64,000 nt of DNA from Leuctra nigra (Eukaryota > Arthropoda > Insecta > Plecoptera > Leuctridae): NCBI GenBank assembly GCA_934045905.1, contig OW203770.1:5766001-5830000 (forward strand), given 5' to 3'. A model generated the notes under the pieces. The model ran no database searches and was not told the origin of the DNA. It saw only the letters and a list, made by a program, of their open reading frames with translations. Below are positions 1-10,873 of this stretch, in pieces. Both the position numbers and the translations under genes were made by a program. Numbering within the stretch: the stretch's first letter is position 1; each line of letters opens with the position of its first letter.

Positions 1-220
1 CGTGCAACAAAAGTATAGTACGAAAACTTATCAGCCAATAAAAACACGAACAGTTATTTCTGCTTTCCAATACAACTTTGCATTATTTGTAGGTATTTCC
101 ATAGTGTATTGGTTGTACACACTCTGGAGGTAATTTGCATTTACCTACATTCTATAATTTAAAAAAAAATGAAGATTTCGTTGCTACGTTATTTTGCATG
201 TATGCAAAGGTTACATGCAC

Positions 221-690
221 GCAATAGGGAAGTCTCATCTAAATTTATTAAGATAAATTCGTAAATAACAACACAAATAATAATCACAAACACTATTATC
301 ACTTGAGAAATTGAACATTTTCATTCATAAAAATCAATTTCAAATGTCATGGGACATTTTGGCGGTAAAAACGGCATGTAATGAGAATCAGGGTTGTGAT
401 GTCATTTCTAAGTCCACAACAATGTGTTACCATGGTGATATGCTTTGTTGCCATGGCAACATATAGGTTATAGGTTAGGTCATATAGGTTATGACTTACC
501 CGTTTTTAAGTTAGAGGAAAAATATCAAACTTTGTAAATCAATTCCGAGAGAACTATTGAACCCACAACAAAATTAATAATTATTAATTTTGTAATTTTG
601 TAACATATCTGTACTGTATTCAGCAGCGTCTCCCCTACCATAATAATACAATTATTTGGAAATTTCATTTAGAGGAGACTTCCCTATTGC
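221..690. mobile_element. Inverted-repeat element, CAATAGGGA family, copy 1
   Basis: The left end GCAATAGGGAAGTCTC is inverted at the right as GAGACTTCCCTATTGC. The interior resembles that of the 9761-10823 copy (AACACAAATAATAATCACAAAC, then CATTTTCATTCATAAAA, then CCATGGCAAC). No coding sequence is seen. Confidence 0.75.
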
Positions 691-1433
691 ATACAACTTT
701 ACCTGCTAAACAATATAAATCAATTTTCCGGCGAAACCAAAGGACAGGTCTCAAAATCAATATGTAAACGATCATGAGAGTAATGAATCTTTTGTGAAAT
801 AATGGGTCTGATCCGTTTCCTTGCATGATATTGTATCATGCGAAAGAACAGACAGACAAACAGACAGATTGAGATAAGACAAAAAATAATAATAAACAAA
901 TCAAGATTAAGTGAAAAATTATTTAATAAAATGATCTAAATAACAACCTTCTGGACATCCATGAAAACAACACGCTTGTAAAATTTTACGTCAATTAGTT
1001 CACTGGTTTGGTCCAATTGTCCAACATACTTCTCGCGGTATTGTTGTAACCGGCAATGAGTTTTCAAAAAAAAACAAGAATATAGAATCAGACTGATCAC
1101 GCAAACATTCTATAAAAGGTACACTCACTTATGGAATATTTTGTAATCCTTAATATTCTCCAACGACCGAGGGTTAATTAATAAATTTATTCCACTTAAA
1201 ATAATGTTAGATTAAATCACCGTTGTAAGTAAGGAATAGTGTCGGGTAAAGTAAGTTACTTGTAAAATGTATTACATACTATGTTATAGTCGCAGTTACT
1301 GAATTTCATTAGTAACAGAGTAACACTAACACTAGTTACTTTGAAAATGAAATAAGGTACGTGAAGTTTTAAGTTTAAATTTTATCAATCAAATAAAATT
1401 AAAATTTCCAATTTTTCAGACAAATCGTTTAAG
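691..1433. other. Gene-free AT-rich DNA
   Basis: No gene or clear repeat is visible here beyond a short CAGACAGACAAACAGACAG tract near 848. Confidence 0.5.
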
Positions 1434-1719
1434 AAGCTGGGTTCCCATACTTCGCATCGAATTCGCTTCCGGTTCGCTTCGCTTTCGCAAAATGGCTACC
1501 TTTTAACAAAGGAAATCGTCCATGTTTACATTCGCATGTTCCCGTGTTTCGGTTTCGTTAAAGTTGAGCCAATTTTAACTTTGACGAAACCGAAACGTAA
1601 CCGAAACAAGTGAACATGCGAATGTAAACATGGACGATTTCCTTTGTTAAAAGGTAGCCATTTTGCGAAAGCGAAGCGAACCGGAAGCGAATTCGATGCG
1701 AAGTATGGGAACCCAGCTT
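1434..1719. mobile_element. Foldback element, about 135-bp arms
   Basis: The left arm (starting AAGCTGGGTTCCCATACTTC) is the near-perfect reverse complement of the right arm (ending GAAGTATGGGAACCCAGCTT). The arms meet around 1570-1583. AAG occurs immediately outside both ends, possibly a 3-bp target duplication. No protein is encoded. Confidence 0.88.
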
Positions 1720-2984
1720 AAGAGCAATGGACGTCACGAACATTTTATGCTTGTTTTGAAAAATTGTGTTATTTCAAGTTTATTACAATACAAAATTATC
1801 ACGTTGCTCCTTTGACGCATTTGATCCGATGTCTTCCTCTCTTTCCGAGGTATATCATAAAGCAGCAACATTACACGAATATTAATTCGCATGCAATAGC
1901 GAATTCTCCAAGTATAAAATAAATTTAAGTTCATAATCTTTTTTTAAGAGAATGAGAGAATGATGATGAAGAGAAAATTACCATTGGACCTATTGACAAT
2001 TATCGCTATGTAATTACAAAATTGAAAATGACGATTGGCAATTTGATTGAATACGAGGCGATGCTTCCTTATTTTATTACAAGACCGCAGCACAGAATGG
2101 TAATGCTCTCCAACGTCAACGTCAACACCTTGCTCCAACGTATTGTTTATATTTTAGTAACCTTTTTTTTTAGCGAAATACAGTACGCAAAATCAAATGT
2201 TAGGAAAATCCGGGAAAATCAAAGAATAGCAGAAAAAATTTGCATGAAAATGTAAAGCCACAAAGGTGCCCAAAAACAAAATGAAAATCTACTATAAAAG
2301 AAACGTATACGTTTTATTTCTCCTTCTTACCTCTATGCTCGTAGTTTTTAATCTTATGAACTATAAGATATGCCCTCGAAAAAGAAAAGACTAATATATT
2401 AATGGTATCAAATAATAATCATTTTCGAAATGATGTGAGGTGAAATGAAATGATGTAATGGTGTGAGGTGCTTTTCGATAAGTTCCCCCATCGGTGTCAT
2501 GAGACTATACTATGGGAACAAAATTAGATGCAATGTATTTACGGTTATTTCAAATAACAGCATTCGAATTTTGTAATTTTTATTATAAACAAGGTGTATT
2601 TCAAAATCAAGTCTCTATACTCTATCACTGCGAACATACATTCCATATTTTGATTTTGAATACTTTAACTGATTAGGCATATTACATAAGTCATTTTCAT
2701 TGATAATTAACTTTCATTATTTGAATCAGATGATCCATATAGTTTCGGACGGTAAAAGGAAAATCTCTTTCGGGGATTTTGATTCTATTTCCGCGAAAGA
2801 ATTTCCTTGTTTGGGTGTTTTCATTATTTACATCAAAGAGAGGCGATGTTGGGATTGCTAATTAGCAATAGATAATGGCAAATTATACACTACACTTTTC
2901 CATTATTTTTGGTCAGTGTTTGATAGGTGTCTCAGCAATGGGGATATCATATATATAATATAGTACACATTATTATATCCTCAG
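1720..2984. other. Gene-free AT-rich DNA
   Basis: Only AT-rich sequence with short chance reading frames is visible. No splice-flanked GC-rich exon or repeat was recognised. Confidence 0.5.
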
Positions 2985-3436
2985 TCACGATACACGACAC
3001 GGCACAAGATGATTTTCTCTGCAACTTTCCAATCTCCATATAAATACTCTGGATGATATCAGATCCATTGTGTCCTGACTTACCTACATACTTTTTCGAG
3101 AAATCTCTTTTGACAACCCATACTTATCTCGTAAAATGACAATTAATACTTGACTGATTGGGCTTATACAATGTGTAAAATTTTAGATAATTTTGGTCTT
3201 GATCGAAAGATAATTTTTATAAAATTTGAACCAATCACAGGATTCCGTTCAAAAACGATCCCAGAGACCGCATAGATTATGTTAGTATGTGTGCAAAATA
3301 TCAGATAGGTTGGGTTGTGCGGTTTGACCTGGGCAGTGTAGGAAAAAAAACAAAAAAAAAACAATTACAAACAAACAAAAACACAGAGAAAGTGCTAGAG
3401 TACCGTAGTGACGCTCGCTACGCTCACTCAATAATT
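2985..3436 (-). mobile_element. Helitron-like element, fragment
   Basis: It shares GACACGGCACAAGA, TTTTCTCTGCAA and ATCTCCATA with the copy at 27665, and from 3225 on the block TCAAAAACGATCCCAG to GTGACGCTCGCT with the copy at 14829-15751. The CTAG end is absent, so the copy is truncated. Confidence 0.6.
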
Positions 3437-3497
3437 TAGCAAATAATGTCAGTTAATGAGCATTTCCGAAATTATTTTGTGTTGGACAGAAGATTAT

Positions 3498-3503
3498 TTT
3501 ATT
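3498..3503 (-). promoter_or_regulatory. Polyadenylation signal AATAAA of unknown gene
   Basis: A canonical AATAAA on the minus strand lies about 55 bases past the longer candidate stop codon. It sits between the last exon and a Helitron-like fragment ending near 3436. Confidence 0.45.
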
Positions 3504-3557
3504 TGTTCCTCAGTGTCTGGCCTGATGGCAAAATGCTCATCGCAAGGAAATTTATCT

Positions 3558-3644
3558 TCACATCTTGTTTTCTATACCTGCTCCCTCTCGCCGCCAAACC
3601 CTTATTTCCACATGCCTGAACCATGTTTCAGCTTCACAGAACTT
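3558..3644 (-). CDS. Probable last exon of unknown gene
   Basis: After CCTATTCCAGAG the frame reads KFCEAETWFRHVEIRVW, continues 11 more residues and stops at TGA 3560-3558. If splicing uses the AG two bases earlier (exon from 3646), the frame instead reads RSSVKLKHGSGMWK and stops at 3602. Either way the protein ends here, and AATAAA (3503-3498, minus strand) follows. Which acceptor is used is undecided. Confidence 0.45.
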   Translation of the reverse strand, partial: KFCEAETWFRHVEIRVWRREGAGIENKM

Positions 3645-3747
3645 CTCTGGAATAGGTCATAAATATTGTATCATCAATTGCTACCGCGTGCCATTGAAAG
3701 ACATGTAGAACTAATTGTTGGTTGTTAAAATAAGAATAAAGCAGTAC

Positions 3748-3881
3748 CTCCAGCGAAAATACACCAGGAGTATTGGTATCTTCAATGTTTAGAATAGAAT
3801 TAGTGCAGATGAACTCTGATTGTGTGTCATGGCCCACTATCTGTGTCATTTCCATAACATCTTGGTCAAATATAGAACCAT
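3748..3881 (-). CDS. Exon 10 of unknown gene
   Basis: This 134-base exon is two bases plus 44 codons: an acidic segment GSIFDQDVMEMTQIVGH continuing to GVFSLE, then donor CTGGAG|GTACTG. The phase fits exon 9, forming Asp at the junction. The acceptor (TGTGAAAAAG) has a weak pyrimidine tract, so the 5' edge is less certain than the rest. Confidence 0.55.
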
Positions 3882-3977
3882 CTTTTTCACATATAGAACT
3901 TTCCCACCAAAATAATGTATAATATTATATAATAATATATAGATAAAAAAAACAATTTGTTTCAGATTTGTAAATTA

Positions 3978-4102
3978 TGGGAAGGTTCCCTAATACATCC
4001 GCGATCGAATCCTTTCCTATTTTTATCATCATAATTCATAATTATTCATCCGTCGCCATTAGACTCTAGTTGCATATCAGTACGACGTTATTGGGCTTTA
4101 AT
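3978..4102 (+). mobile_element. Diverged SINE 3' part
   Basis: The order of blocks matches the SINE at 9852: GGGAAGGTTCCCTAATA, then TTATTCATCCGTCGCCATTAG, then TACGACGTTATTGGGCTT. The tRNA-like head is missing. Confidence 0.6.
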
Positions 4103-4620
4103 AGAATATTTAAGATACAAATTATGTATAAATATTAATTCTGTTCCAAACAAAAAAATCGATTTGACCTACTTTTTTTTGCATCTATAAAAATTAAAAA
4201 CACTTGTAAAATTAAATGTTTAATTCGGTAATGCGATGCCTAGATTCAATTCTATTTTGCATTAAAATTAATGAAACCTGGGATAGATATTATTGTTGCT
4301 ATTACCCGTAGCCGTAGATGTATGCAACTTGCACCACCCCAATGTCTCCCCTGCTTCAAAGACGATGCTACCCCTATCTAGTGGCGACAACTGGAACTGC
4401 ATGAATGATGACAGATGACGGACCGTTGGAACCAATGTTGCAAGATGTACGATCAGTGACAGTCGCTATTTCGATCTTTCGCTAGCTTGATCTTTCGCTA
4501 CTTTGGGCATGACAGAGAGTGACAGCCCGCCATTTTGAGTTTTCGCTATTTTGACCCCAAAAGTCGCGGATTTGAACCCAAAAAGTAGCGGTTTTGACTT
4601 TTCGGGATTTTAACTTTTAG

Positions 4621-4788
4621 CTTGTTTGCACCGCGCCCTCGAAGAGAGGTGTCGACGGAAAGATAAAAAACATCAAAACAAAAAATAGTAATAGTTTACT
4701 AAACTATTTTTCGACCTCGCTTTCCAGCAATGAATCTGCTTCTGCACAATCTAATTCTACTAATGCTGAACCTTCATCTGTTGTTGAG
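4621..4788 (+). CDS. hAT-transposase-like gene, upstream exon (partial)
   Basis: An open stretch of 56 codons lies between a candidate acceptor TTTTAACTTTTAG and donor GTTGAG|GTAGGT, ending in phase 0, in frame with the long exon at 5348. It encodes a Lys-rich then Ser/Asn-rich segment including NSLLNYFSTSLSS, typical of the disordered N-terminus before the zinc finger in hAT-derived proteins. It has no Met, so the true start must lie further upstream and was not found. Confidence 0.5.
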
Positions 4789-4874
4789 GTAGGTTTAATC
4801 AAAGATTCTTATCGGGATTTTTAGACAACCTGTCAACTTGTTCGTTTTAATTGATTGGGTGCTTTATTATATTG

Positions 4875-5074
4875 GTACACTTGCCACAAGTAAAAATGAT
4901 CGTCGGGCGAAAATAATGTCACAATGTTGCTAACTATAAGGAAAGTATTACTCACTCACGGTATTCATCAATCAAGCATACAAAGTATAGGTACTTGATG
5001 AATACGTGAAAACCGGTTATAGATCACGTGATTCATTTTCGCCCGACGATCATTTTTACTTGTCGCAAGTATAC
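4875..5074. mobile_element. MITE-like inverted-repeat element in the hAT-like gene intron
   Basis: The ends are inverted: GTACACTTGCCACAAG at the left matches CTTGTCGCAAGTATAC at the right. The complementarity continues through AAAAATGATCGTCGGGCG for about 40 bases. It sits wholly inside the intron 4789-5347, so it would be removed by splicing. Confidence 0.8.
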
Positions 5075-5347
5075 ATGAAATTTCCACCTGAACTTTCATG
5101 GTATATTTTTTATTTGTTAAAAAGTTTATACATCAAAAAAGTCAGAAATGAACTGTAATTATTTTAATTATAGATTTAACTATCGTTACAACCTTAATTA
5201 CCAAAATGTGTAATTTATTATATCCTATCAAAGCCGAATAAAATAATATATATAAAGTATAGGCATATTGCGGACTTTCGAATCGGGATAGAACTAATGT
5301 GTATATTGGTTTGTGTGAATACTGCATATAAAACACTCTTTGTGTAG

Positions 5348-7651
5348 GATGTCCACACCAGGAACGAACCATCAGTAGAAGAAGACATAGAAGAGGCAGA
5401 AGAGCATGATAATGATATAGAAAACAGCGAAGCTGATGACATTTCGCCTACAGTAGATGCATCAGCAGTGCCAGCATTGCCATTCTCTTTGGAAACAGAC
5501 GACATAGATAAGAAGAACTTTCGCCATATGCGTGCTGGTGGAAGCCACACCGTTGTGTGTGAAACGTGCCTCGCTTTTCCTGAAATTGTGAAGCTATACA
5601 TTAACAGGAATCGAGTACCGCCAATAACTACAAGGTGGGGCACAAGATATCGGGCAGATGTTATTAAAGAGCATCTTGCATCAAGATGCCATTTAGAGTC
5701 AATGAAGGCGCATCGAATGAAATATTTAAGTTCTCAAGAGAAGCAAGTAAAGCCAGGCCATATTGATGGTTACATCAGCAAGGCAAATGAATTGCTTGCA
5801 GATAAAATTGGAGGCTTGTTCATAACAGCATTTCACGATGCTAAACAGTTGACGCTCTCAGCACATAGCTGGCCTGGACGCACTGTTGTGCATAAAAAGG
5901 CAAGTGAGTTTCGTTTTAATACCCCCGATGATGCTGAAGCCAATTCACTCTGTCGTGACAATTCGTTACAATATGTGTCCCCTAACTCTCACTCAGAATT
6001 GTTAGAAAACATCAAGTCAGCGGAATCTAGCGACTTTCTTGAGAAACTGAAGAAATCTCTTGCAATATCCTTGAGGTCTGACGGTTCTGTGGACCGCACA
6101 CAAGTAGACAAAATATACGTAATGGCGAAAATTGTTACGAAAGATGGAGACCTAGAGCTTTTGTTTCTGGGTGCTGCCGAACCTCAAGAACGAGGAGCCA
6201 AAGGCCTTTTGGGAGCAGTGAAAGAAGCAATTACGTCAGCTTGTGGTGACGTTTCTTTTGTGCTGCAGCACACATCTTCTATTGTAACTGACGGGGCCAC
6301 AGTAAACACTGGAGAGCGAAATGGTCTATGGAAGCTTTTGAGTGATTCCATCCGTGAGTTAGGAGGAGAACAGCCTCTGATGAAGATATGGTGCGCTGCT
6401 CACCGATCTCAACTGGCCTGGAAAGCGGTTAGCTCAAACGTAACAGAAGTGAGTCACATATTTCAAACCTTAACTGGGATTGTGTCTTACTTCCATAGTT
6501 CCGGGCTTCGAAGCAAGGAGCTAAGGGCAGTTGCAGAGGCAAACGACCTGACTTTACGTCACCTTCCTCGTACTTACGAAGTAAGATGGGCAGAATTCAC
6601 ATTCGATCTGCTTAACAACATTTTGACATCCTGGCGCGCTCTTGTTACATACTTCAAAGGCCTCTCTGAAAGTGAAAAGGAAAACAAGGAAGCGAAGGGA
6701 TTTTTGAAGTTTCTGACCGACCATTCATCGCTGAAGCTTATGTGTGCACTTGCTGACGTTCTCTTCATATTTATGCGACTTCAAAAGAAATTACAGTCGA
6801 ATACTCTCACTGTGATTACGATGGCTGCGCACATTGCGTCAGCATTGAAAGCCATAACTGGCTTGCGAGAGACTTCACTTGTAGGGGGATGGGAAGAAAC
6901 TTTGAGTCGTGAAGTAACTTCCAATGATGGCGTTTTCAGTATGAAGGATGTAGAACTAACCTCTCCTCGGGAACGTAGGCGGAAACAACATCATCTGTAC
7001 GTGACTGAGAAAAGGGACGTTGCTGCAATTCGAATTGAAATAATTGATTCGCTCACTGAATTTCTGTCAAGAAGGTTTGATATTGACAACCATATTCTGC
7101 AAATCATCAAACCGTTTGTAGAACTGGATCACAATGCTGACGTTCGTGCTGTTCATCAACTTGTAGCCAGAGAAAATGAGGATTTGTCAAATTTGGTTCT
7201 CGAATTCCAAGAACTCTGCGAGCAACCCCAATTGCGCGTACTCACACTACAACAGCTGGTGAAAAAATTAGCAGTTTCAGCTCGAGATTCATCAGAAAAC
7301 AACTATGCAACAGTCTTGGCAGTATTGGCGCGCATTCTTGCTGCTACACCACACTCTGCCGACGTTGAACGTTGCATAAGTGCAAATAACTTATTGAAAA
7401 CTTCATTGCGCTCATCCATGCAGCTGAAGACTGAGAACACTTATTTGTTTATCCACTTCAATTTGCCAGAAGTATCGGAGTGGAACCCCAAGAAATCTGT
7501 TTTACACTGGTTTAAACGGGACAGACGATCAAGGGAAACTCCTCTGGCTAAAAACCAGCCCTATTTCCGCGGAATTTTTCCAGAGGCTTCTACTGCAGCT
7601 GCTGCAACCAATGATGATGAAACGCCTCAAGTCAAGAAAAAGACCTTTTAA
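5348..7651 (+). CDS. hAT-superfamily transposase-like protein (KIAA1586/ZNF862-like)
   Basis: After acceptor TTTGTGTAG, 767 codons stay open to TAA. The apparent start at 5468 is a GTG inside the exon, not an initiator. An acidic N-terminus is followed by a TTF-type zinc-finger region (VVCETCLAFP, then HLASRCHLES; 5555-5705), a catalytic-core Asp in RSDGSVDRT (about 6080), a second in IVTDGATVNT (about 6290), the KIWCAAHRSQLAWK Cys/His motif (about 6385), and the hAT C-terminal dimerisation block with PHSADVERCISANN and SLRSSMQLKTENTYLFIH (7350-7455). No disruption is visible. The gene lies in the intron between exons 9 and 10 of the minus-strand unknown gene. It could be an intact transposase or a domesticated gene; clear terminal inverted repeats and an 8-bp target duplication were not found. 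Confidence 0.85.
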   Translation, partial: DVHTRNEPSVEEDIEEAEEHDNDIENSEADDISPTVDASAVPALPFSLETDDIDKKNFRHMRAGGSHTVVCETCLAFPEIVKLYINRNRVPPITTRWGTRYRADVIKEHLASRCHLESMKAHRMKYLSSQEKQVKPGHIDGYISKANELLADKIGGLFITAFHDAKQLTLSAHSWPGRTVVHKKASEFRFNTPDDAEANSLCRDNSLQYVSPNSHSELLENIKSAESSDFLEKLKKSLAISLRSDGSVDRTQVDKIYVMAKIVTKDGDLELLFLGAAEPQERGAKGLLGAVKEAITSACGDVSFVLQHTSSIVTDGATVNTGERNGLWKLLSDSIRELGGEQPLMKIWCAAHRSQLAWKAVSSNVTEVSHIFQTLTGIVSYFHSSGLRSKELRAVAEANDLTLRHLPRTYEVRWAEFTFDLLNNILTSWRALVTYFKGLSESEKENKEAKGFLKFLTDHSSLKLMCALADVLFIFMRLQKKLQSNTLTVITMAAHIASALKAITGLRETSLVGGWEETLSREVTSNDGVFSMKDVELTSPRERRRKQHHLYVTEKRDVAAIRIEIIDSLTEFLSRRFDIDNHILQIIKPFVELDHNADVRAVHQLVARENEDLSNLVLEFQELCEQPQLRVLTLQQLVKKLAVSARDSSENNYATVLAVLARILAATPHSADVERCISANNLLKTSLRSSMQLKTENTYLFIHFNLPEVSEWNPKKSVLHWFKRDRRSRETPLAKNQPYFRGIFPEASTAAAATNDDETPQVKKKTF

Positions 7652-8524
7652 AATGGGCTTGACAGTGTGAATGAAGTGATGACTTTGGTTATGATTATTG
7701 CAATGATGGTGTGTCTCCATTACTTTTATATCAGTAAATTGATTTCTAATATAAGATAAGTGAATTTAATATGTCTAATCTTTGATTGTGCGGTTATTGT
7801 GTACCAAATATTCTTGAATCATTAAATTAAATTCTAGTATTTAAGATGGAAGATAGGTAATTGTTTTAAAAGTGTAGGACCTTAAATCTTTATCTTCAGT
7901 CTTTACTTAACAAGTGTATACGTAAACTTTCATTATTAAATCATTATTTTTTCATAAGTATTAAAATGTAACAACATTATTTTGTTGCTGGACTGGTATA
8001 TTCAACATATTTGTTTCGTAATTTTTCTTATCTATTTGTTTTAGAAATATTATGTTACTACTTTCGTATTTCCGCATATTCAATATAAAATAATACACCC
8101 GTAGATGTTACGTGGATACCAAACGAGATAATCAAGAAATGTTACCATTTGAATAGGTACCAATATTAAGGATTCCTCTTGTTCTTGACTTGATTGATGT
8201 GACTGTGATGTACCTAGTCTTTATTTTTTTGATTGACAATACCATCATTATTATATGATATCGTGCTGTAACTATACAACTTGCTGTAAGTACAAGTATT
8301 GTATTCATACATAATAAATAAATGATGGCATTAATTTGCATTAAAAATAGTCTCTCCTCCCCCCCCCCCCATGCAATCCTGAACAAACAGAAGCATTATT
8401 GTATTTTTGGCTCTAAAATATATTTGCACGTCTCGTTCCTGAGACTGATATCAGCACTATTAATCTCATTGTCAGATTATATTTTATTAAGTAATATTAT
8501 ACCTAATACACATGAATGTAAAAA
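7652..8524. other. 3' flank of the hAT-like gene
   Basis: AT-rich DNA probably including the 3' untranslated region of the hAT-like gene. No canonical AATAAA is seen near the stop; one lies about 650 bases on, near 8310. A run of ten C lies near 8360. Confidence 0.4.
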
Positions 8525-8790
8525 TAAAAAAACCGGCCGCCCGTGTCGCCGAGATTTAGGGGGCGCCAAATTAGAAGAAGAAAACTGAAATTTCGCAGGA
8601 GTACACGCATGAAAAAAAATTGTCGAGTACCTTCCTAAAACGCGTAAAAACGCACCAAATTCATTTGTGAAATTAAAAATTTTCCCGGGGCTGCGCGCCC
8701 CGGACCCGCGTGCTACTGGGGGGCCCTCCCCCCAGACCCCCCATTGACTCCTTACGGGATCGTATTTTCCCTATACAGTTATCAATTTTC
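8525..8790 (+). repeat. GC-rich dispersed repeat, copy 1
   Basis: It contains AATTTTCCCGGGGCTGCGCG, then CGGACCCGCGTGCTACTG and C-rich tracts. The same block order recurs inverted at 38540-38700 (CCCCAGTAC, then AGCCCCGGAAAATTTT). Confidence 0.6.
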
Positions 8791-8962
8791 CTTAAAAAAT
8801 GCCCTGATAATGAACAAGATCACAGCTGAGACATCGAACAAATGGAGTTATCAATTGAAATTAAAAGTCTTGAACTACGTTATGATTCTCTAAGTCAATG
8901 AAATGTATGAAACATCGACAAAACCGTGATCAGGTAAGAATTATCGCAATAGAAGTGCTCAC

Positions 8963-9091
8963 CACGTAGCAGGTCTCTGCCTGGGTTGATTAGTAATGGT
9001 ATGGTCCTTGTATGGTTAGGGGTTGGCAGCGCAGCCGACGTTCTGGTTGGTTCATTCTTCCTAAAAGGTCGACTGCACATCTTCCGCAGCC
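8963..9091 (-). CDS. Exon 9 of unknown gene
   Basis: The exon has 129 bases between acceptor TTTATTTCTAG and donor CTACGTG|GTGAGC. Two bases complete Trp, 42 codons follow, and one base is left over, agreeing with both neighbours. It encodes a basic stretch LRKMCSRPFRKNEPTR, then a Pro/Thr-rich segment, ending with INPGRDLLR. The next intron holds the opposite-strand hAT-like gene. Confidence 0.65.
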
Positions 9092-9129
9092 CTAGAAATA
9101 AATAAACCCATTCACTCTACCCCGAAATC

Positions 9130-9257
9130 ATGAAAGATTTCAATTCAATATGGATGTTTATGTTTTCTGTGCGTTGTGTTGTGTTCGCATTTCCGGTTCG
9201 AGAATTTGCACGTACCCGTACTCGCTCATCAACGCGGTACACTTAGCGTGTTCCTAG
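9130..9257 (+). mobile_element. Helitron-like 3' end, plus orientation
   Basis: The segment ends CGCTCATCAACGCGGTACAC, then TTAGCGTGTTCCTAG followed by T. This is a hairpin-capable stretch, about ten bases, then CTAG before a T, as at Helitron 3' ends. The interior (ATTTCAATTCAATATGGATG) is the reverse complement of sequence beside the copy at 34883. Confidence 0.6.
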
Positions 9258-9298
9258 TTATATAGAATAGGCCCCCCGTGAATATAGAAGCAACTTAC

Positions 9299-9344
9299 AG
9301 GAACAACATGATCTCTTCTTGGGAGGCGGCGTTGGATCCGGCAT
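9299..9344 (-). CDS. Exon 8 of unknown gene (short)
   Basis: The exon has 46 bases between acceptor TTCGTTTTTTAG and donor TTCCT|GTAAGTTG. It encodes MPDPTPPPKKRSCCS and leaves one base that forms Trp with the next exon. The Pro-rich, Lys/Arg and Cys-Cys composition is unusual. A Helitron-like end lies 42 bases downstream, in the following intron. Confidence 0.65.
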
Positions 9345-9760
9345 CTAAAAAACGAATAAATAACCATCAACATCATCAATATAATCATCATATTAACATC
9401 ATCATAACAAGAAAACACGTTACATAAATGGCACTGTGAGAAAACGCCCTGTGTAACGCGTTGATGTAGGTTTCTTTCACGTGACGTCACTGTTCTGCTC
9501 AGCTGTTCTATTCAGTTGAACTGGGGGACAAGTCGAAGCCGAGTCGTCAATTTCTACGTGTATTTAGATGGTAGGAAAGGTGACTTTTGACTTTTAATTT
9601 AATAAACATGCCTAAGTTTTGTGCAGTTTTTTGGTGTGCAAATCGAGGGAAACGGGAATGCAGTGCCGTTCTATCCTCATGCGCCAGAGAGGTTTAATTT
9701 GATTGACAAAAATTGTTCTTCCTACAGAGCCTGTTCCTATTGTCCACACAAAAATATGGA

Positions 9761-10823
9761 CAATAGGGACGTTTCGTGAAATTTAATTCTAGTTAATTTG
9801 TAAATATCAACACAAATAAAAATGACAAACACACTTATCACCAGCGAAATTACGGAATAGGTTGGGTGAGTGGTTAACGCTCTGAACTTGTATTCGGGAG
9901 GACCGGGTTCGATTCCCGCGACCGTCCTTCCTGACTGGGGTTTTTCGTCGTTTTCCCTCAGTCGACAGGCAAATGCTGGGAAGGTACCCTACTAATAGGC
10001 CACTACAGTCTCCTTCCCACCTTCCATCCTTACTTACTCTTCACCATCATCTCCCAATCATCATTCATCCGTCGGCATTAGCCTCGCTGCAGAACAATGC
10101 GACGTTAAGCCCCAGACAAAAAAATCGAACAATACAGAGTTTGTTAACTTGTTTATAAATCATCACTGAAATTGATCCTCTACTGTTTCAATTCGACAGA
10201 GCATTGAAAATTAGGCATGAATTTATGAGAAGTGAAATGTGGTGAAGTACATCTTGTATTTTTAATCGATTCTTATAATTTATTATCACGCCACGACGAG
10301 GATCGTGCTAATAATATTAATTAAACCCTGAATGTATACGATACTTTCGACTTGGAGAACCAGCTTGTAATGAAATCGCGAATATCGAATTATATTTACA
10401 ATATTCGATGATAATAGTGAATATGTATACATTAATTAAAAACCTTATTTCAAAATGACAACATATTTTTTTGTAAAACACGCTACTTTCACCCTCAAAT
10501 GTGTACATTTTCATTCATAAAATATGAAATTGACTTCCGTTGTCATTTTGACGGGAAAACAGCACCTATTCATGACATTTCCTAACGATAGTGACATCAT
10601 TTTTATCAACTTACAATGATGTTGCCATGGTTACAATAAAATATGACATCACTCGTTAGGTAATGTCAGAAACACTATTTTCCCGCCAAAATGTCCACTA
10701 AATTTTAATGTAATATTTATGAATGAAAATTTAGACTTTTGAGTTTGAAAATAGTATGTTACCAAAGTTTATGTTGTTAATGTGAAAAATTAAACGTTAA
10801 AAAAGTTGTCATATTCCCTATTG
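9761..10823. mobile_element. Inverted-repeat element, CAATAGGGA family, copy 2 (carries a SINE)
   Basis: The left end CAATAGGGACGTTT is inverted at the right as CATATTCCCTATTG. An inner inverted repeat of about 100 bases per arm lies at 10506-10735 (CATTTTCATTCATAAAATAT against its complement). A SINE inserted at 9852-10126 interrupts it. Confidence 0.7.
9852..10126 (+). mobile_element. tRNA-derived SINE, full copy
   Basis: The head has an A-box-like GGGTGAGTGGTTAACG and a B box GGTTCGATTCCCGC, as in RNA polymerase III promoters. The body reads TCCTTCCTGACTGGGG, GTCGACAGGCAAATGCTGGG and CATCCGTCGGCATTAG. The tail is GCGACGTTAAGCCCC followed by an A-rich run. Other copies lie at 14497 and 3978. 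Confidence 0.85.
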
Positions 10824-10873
10824 TTAAATCCCTTTTCAAATTCAATGCATTGTTCATCACATTTACAGACAAA

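Noticed and set aside
5218..5643. Minus-strand 141-codon frame
   Set aside because: It lies antisense to the acidic N-terminal part of the hAT-like exon, where the plus strand has coherent domains and splice phase.
4312..8108. CCGTAGATGT at about 4312 and 8099 as the hAT target duplication
   Set aside because: The match is good, but the adjacent sequences are not inverted repeats and lack the usual hAT end, so it may be chance.
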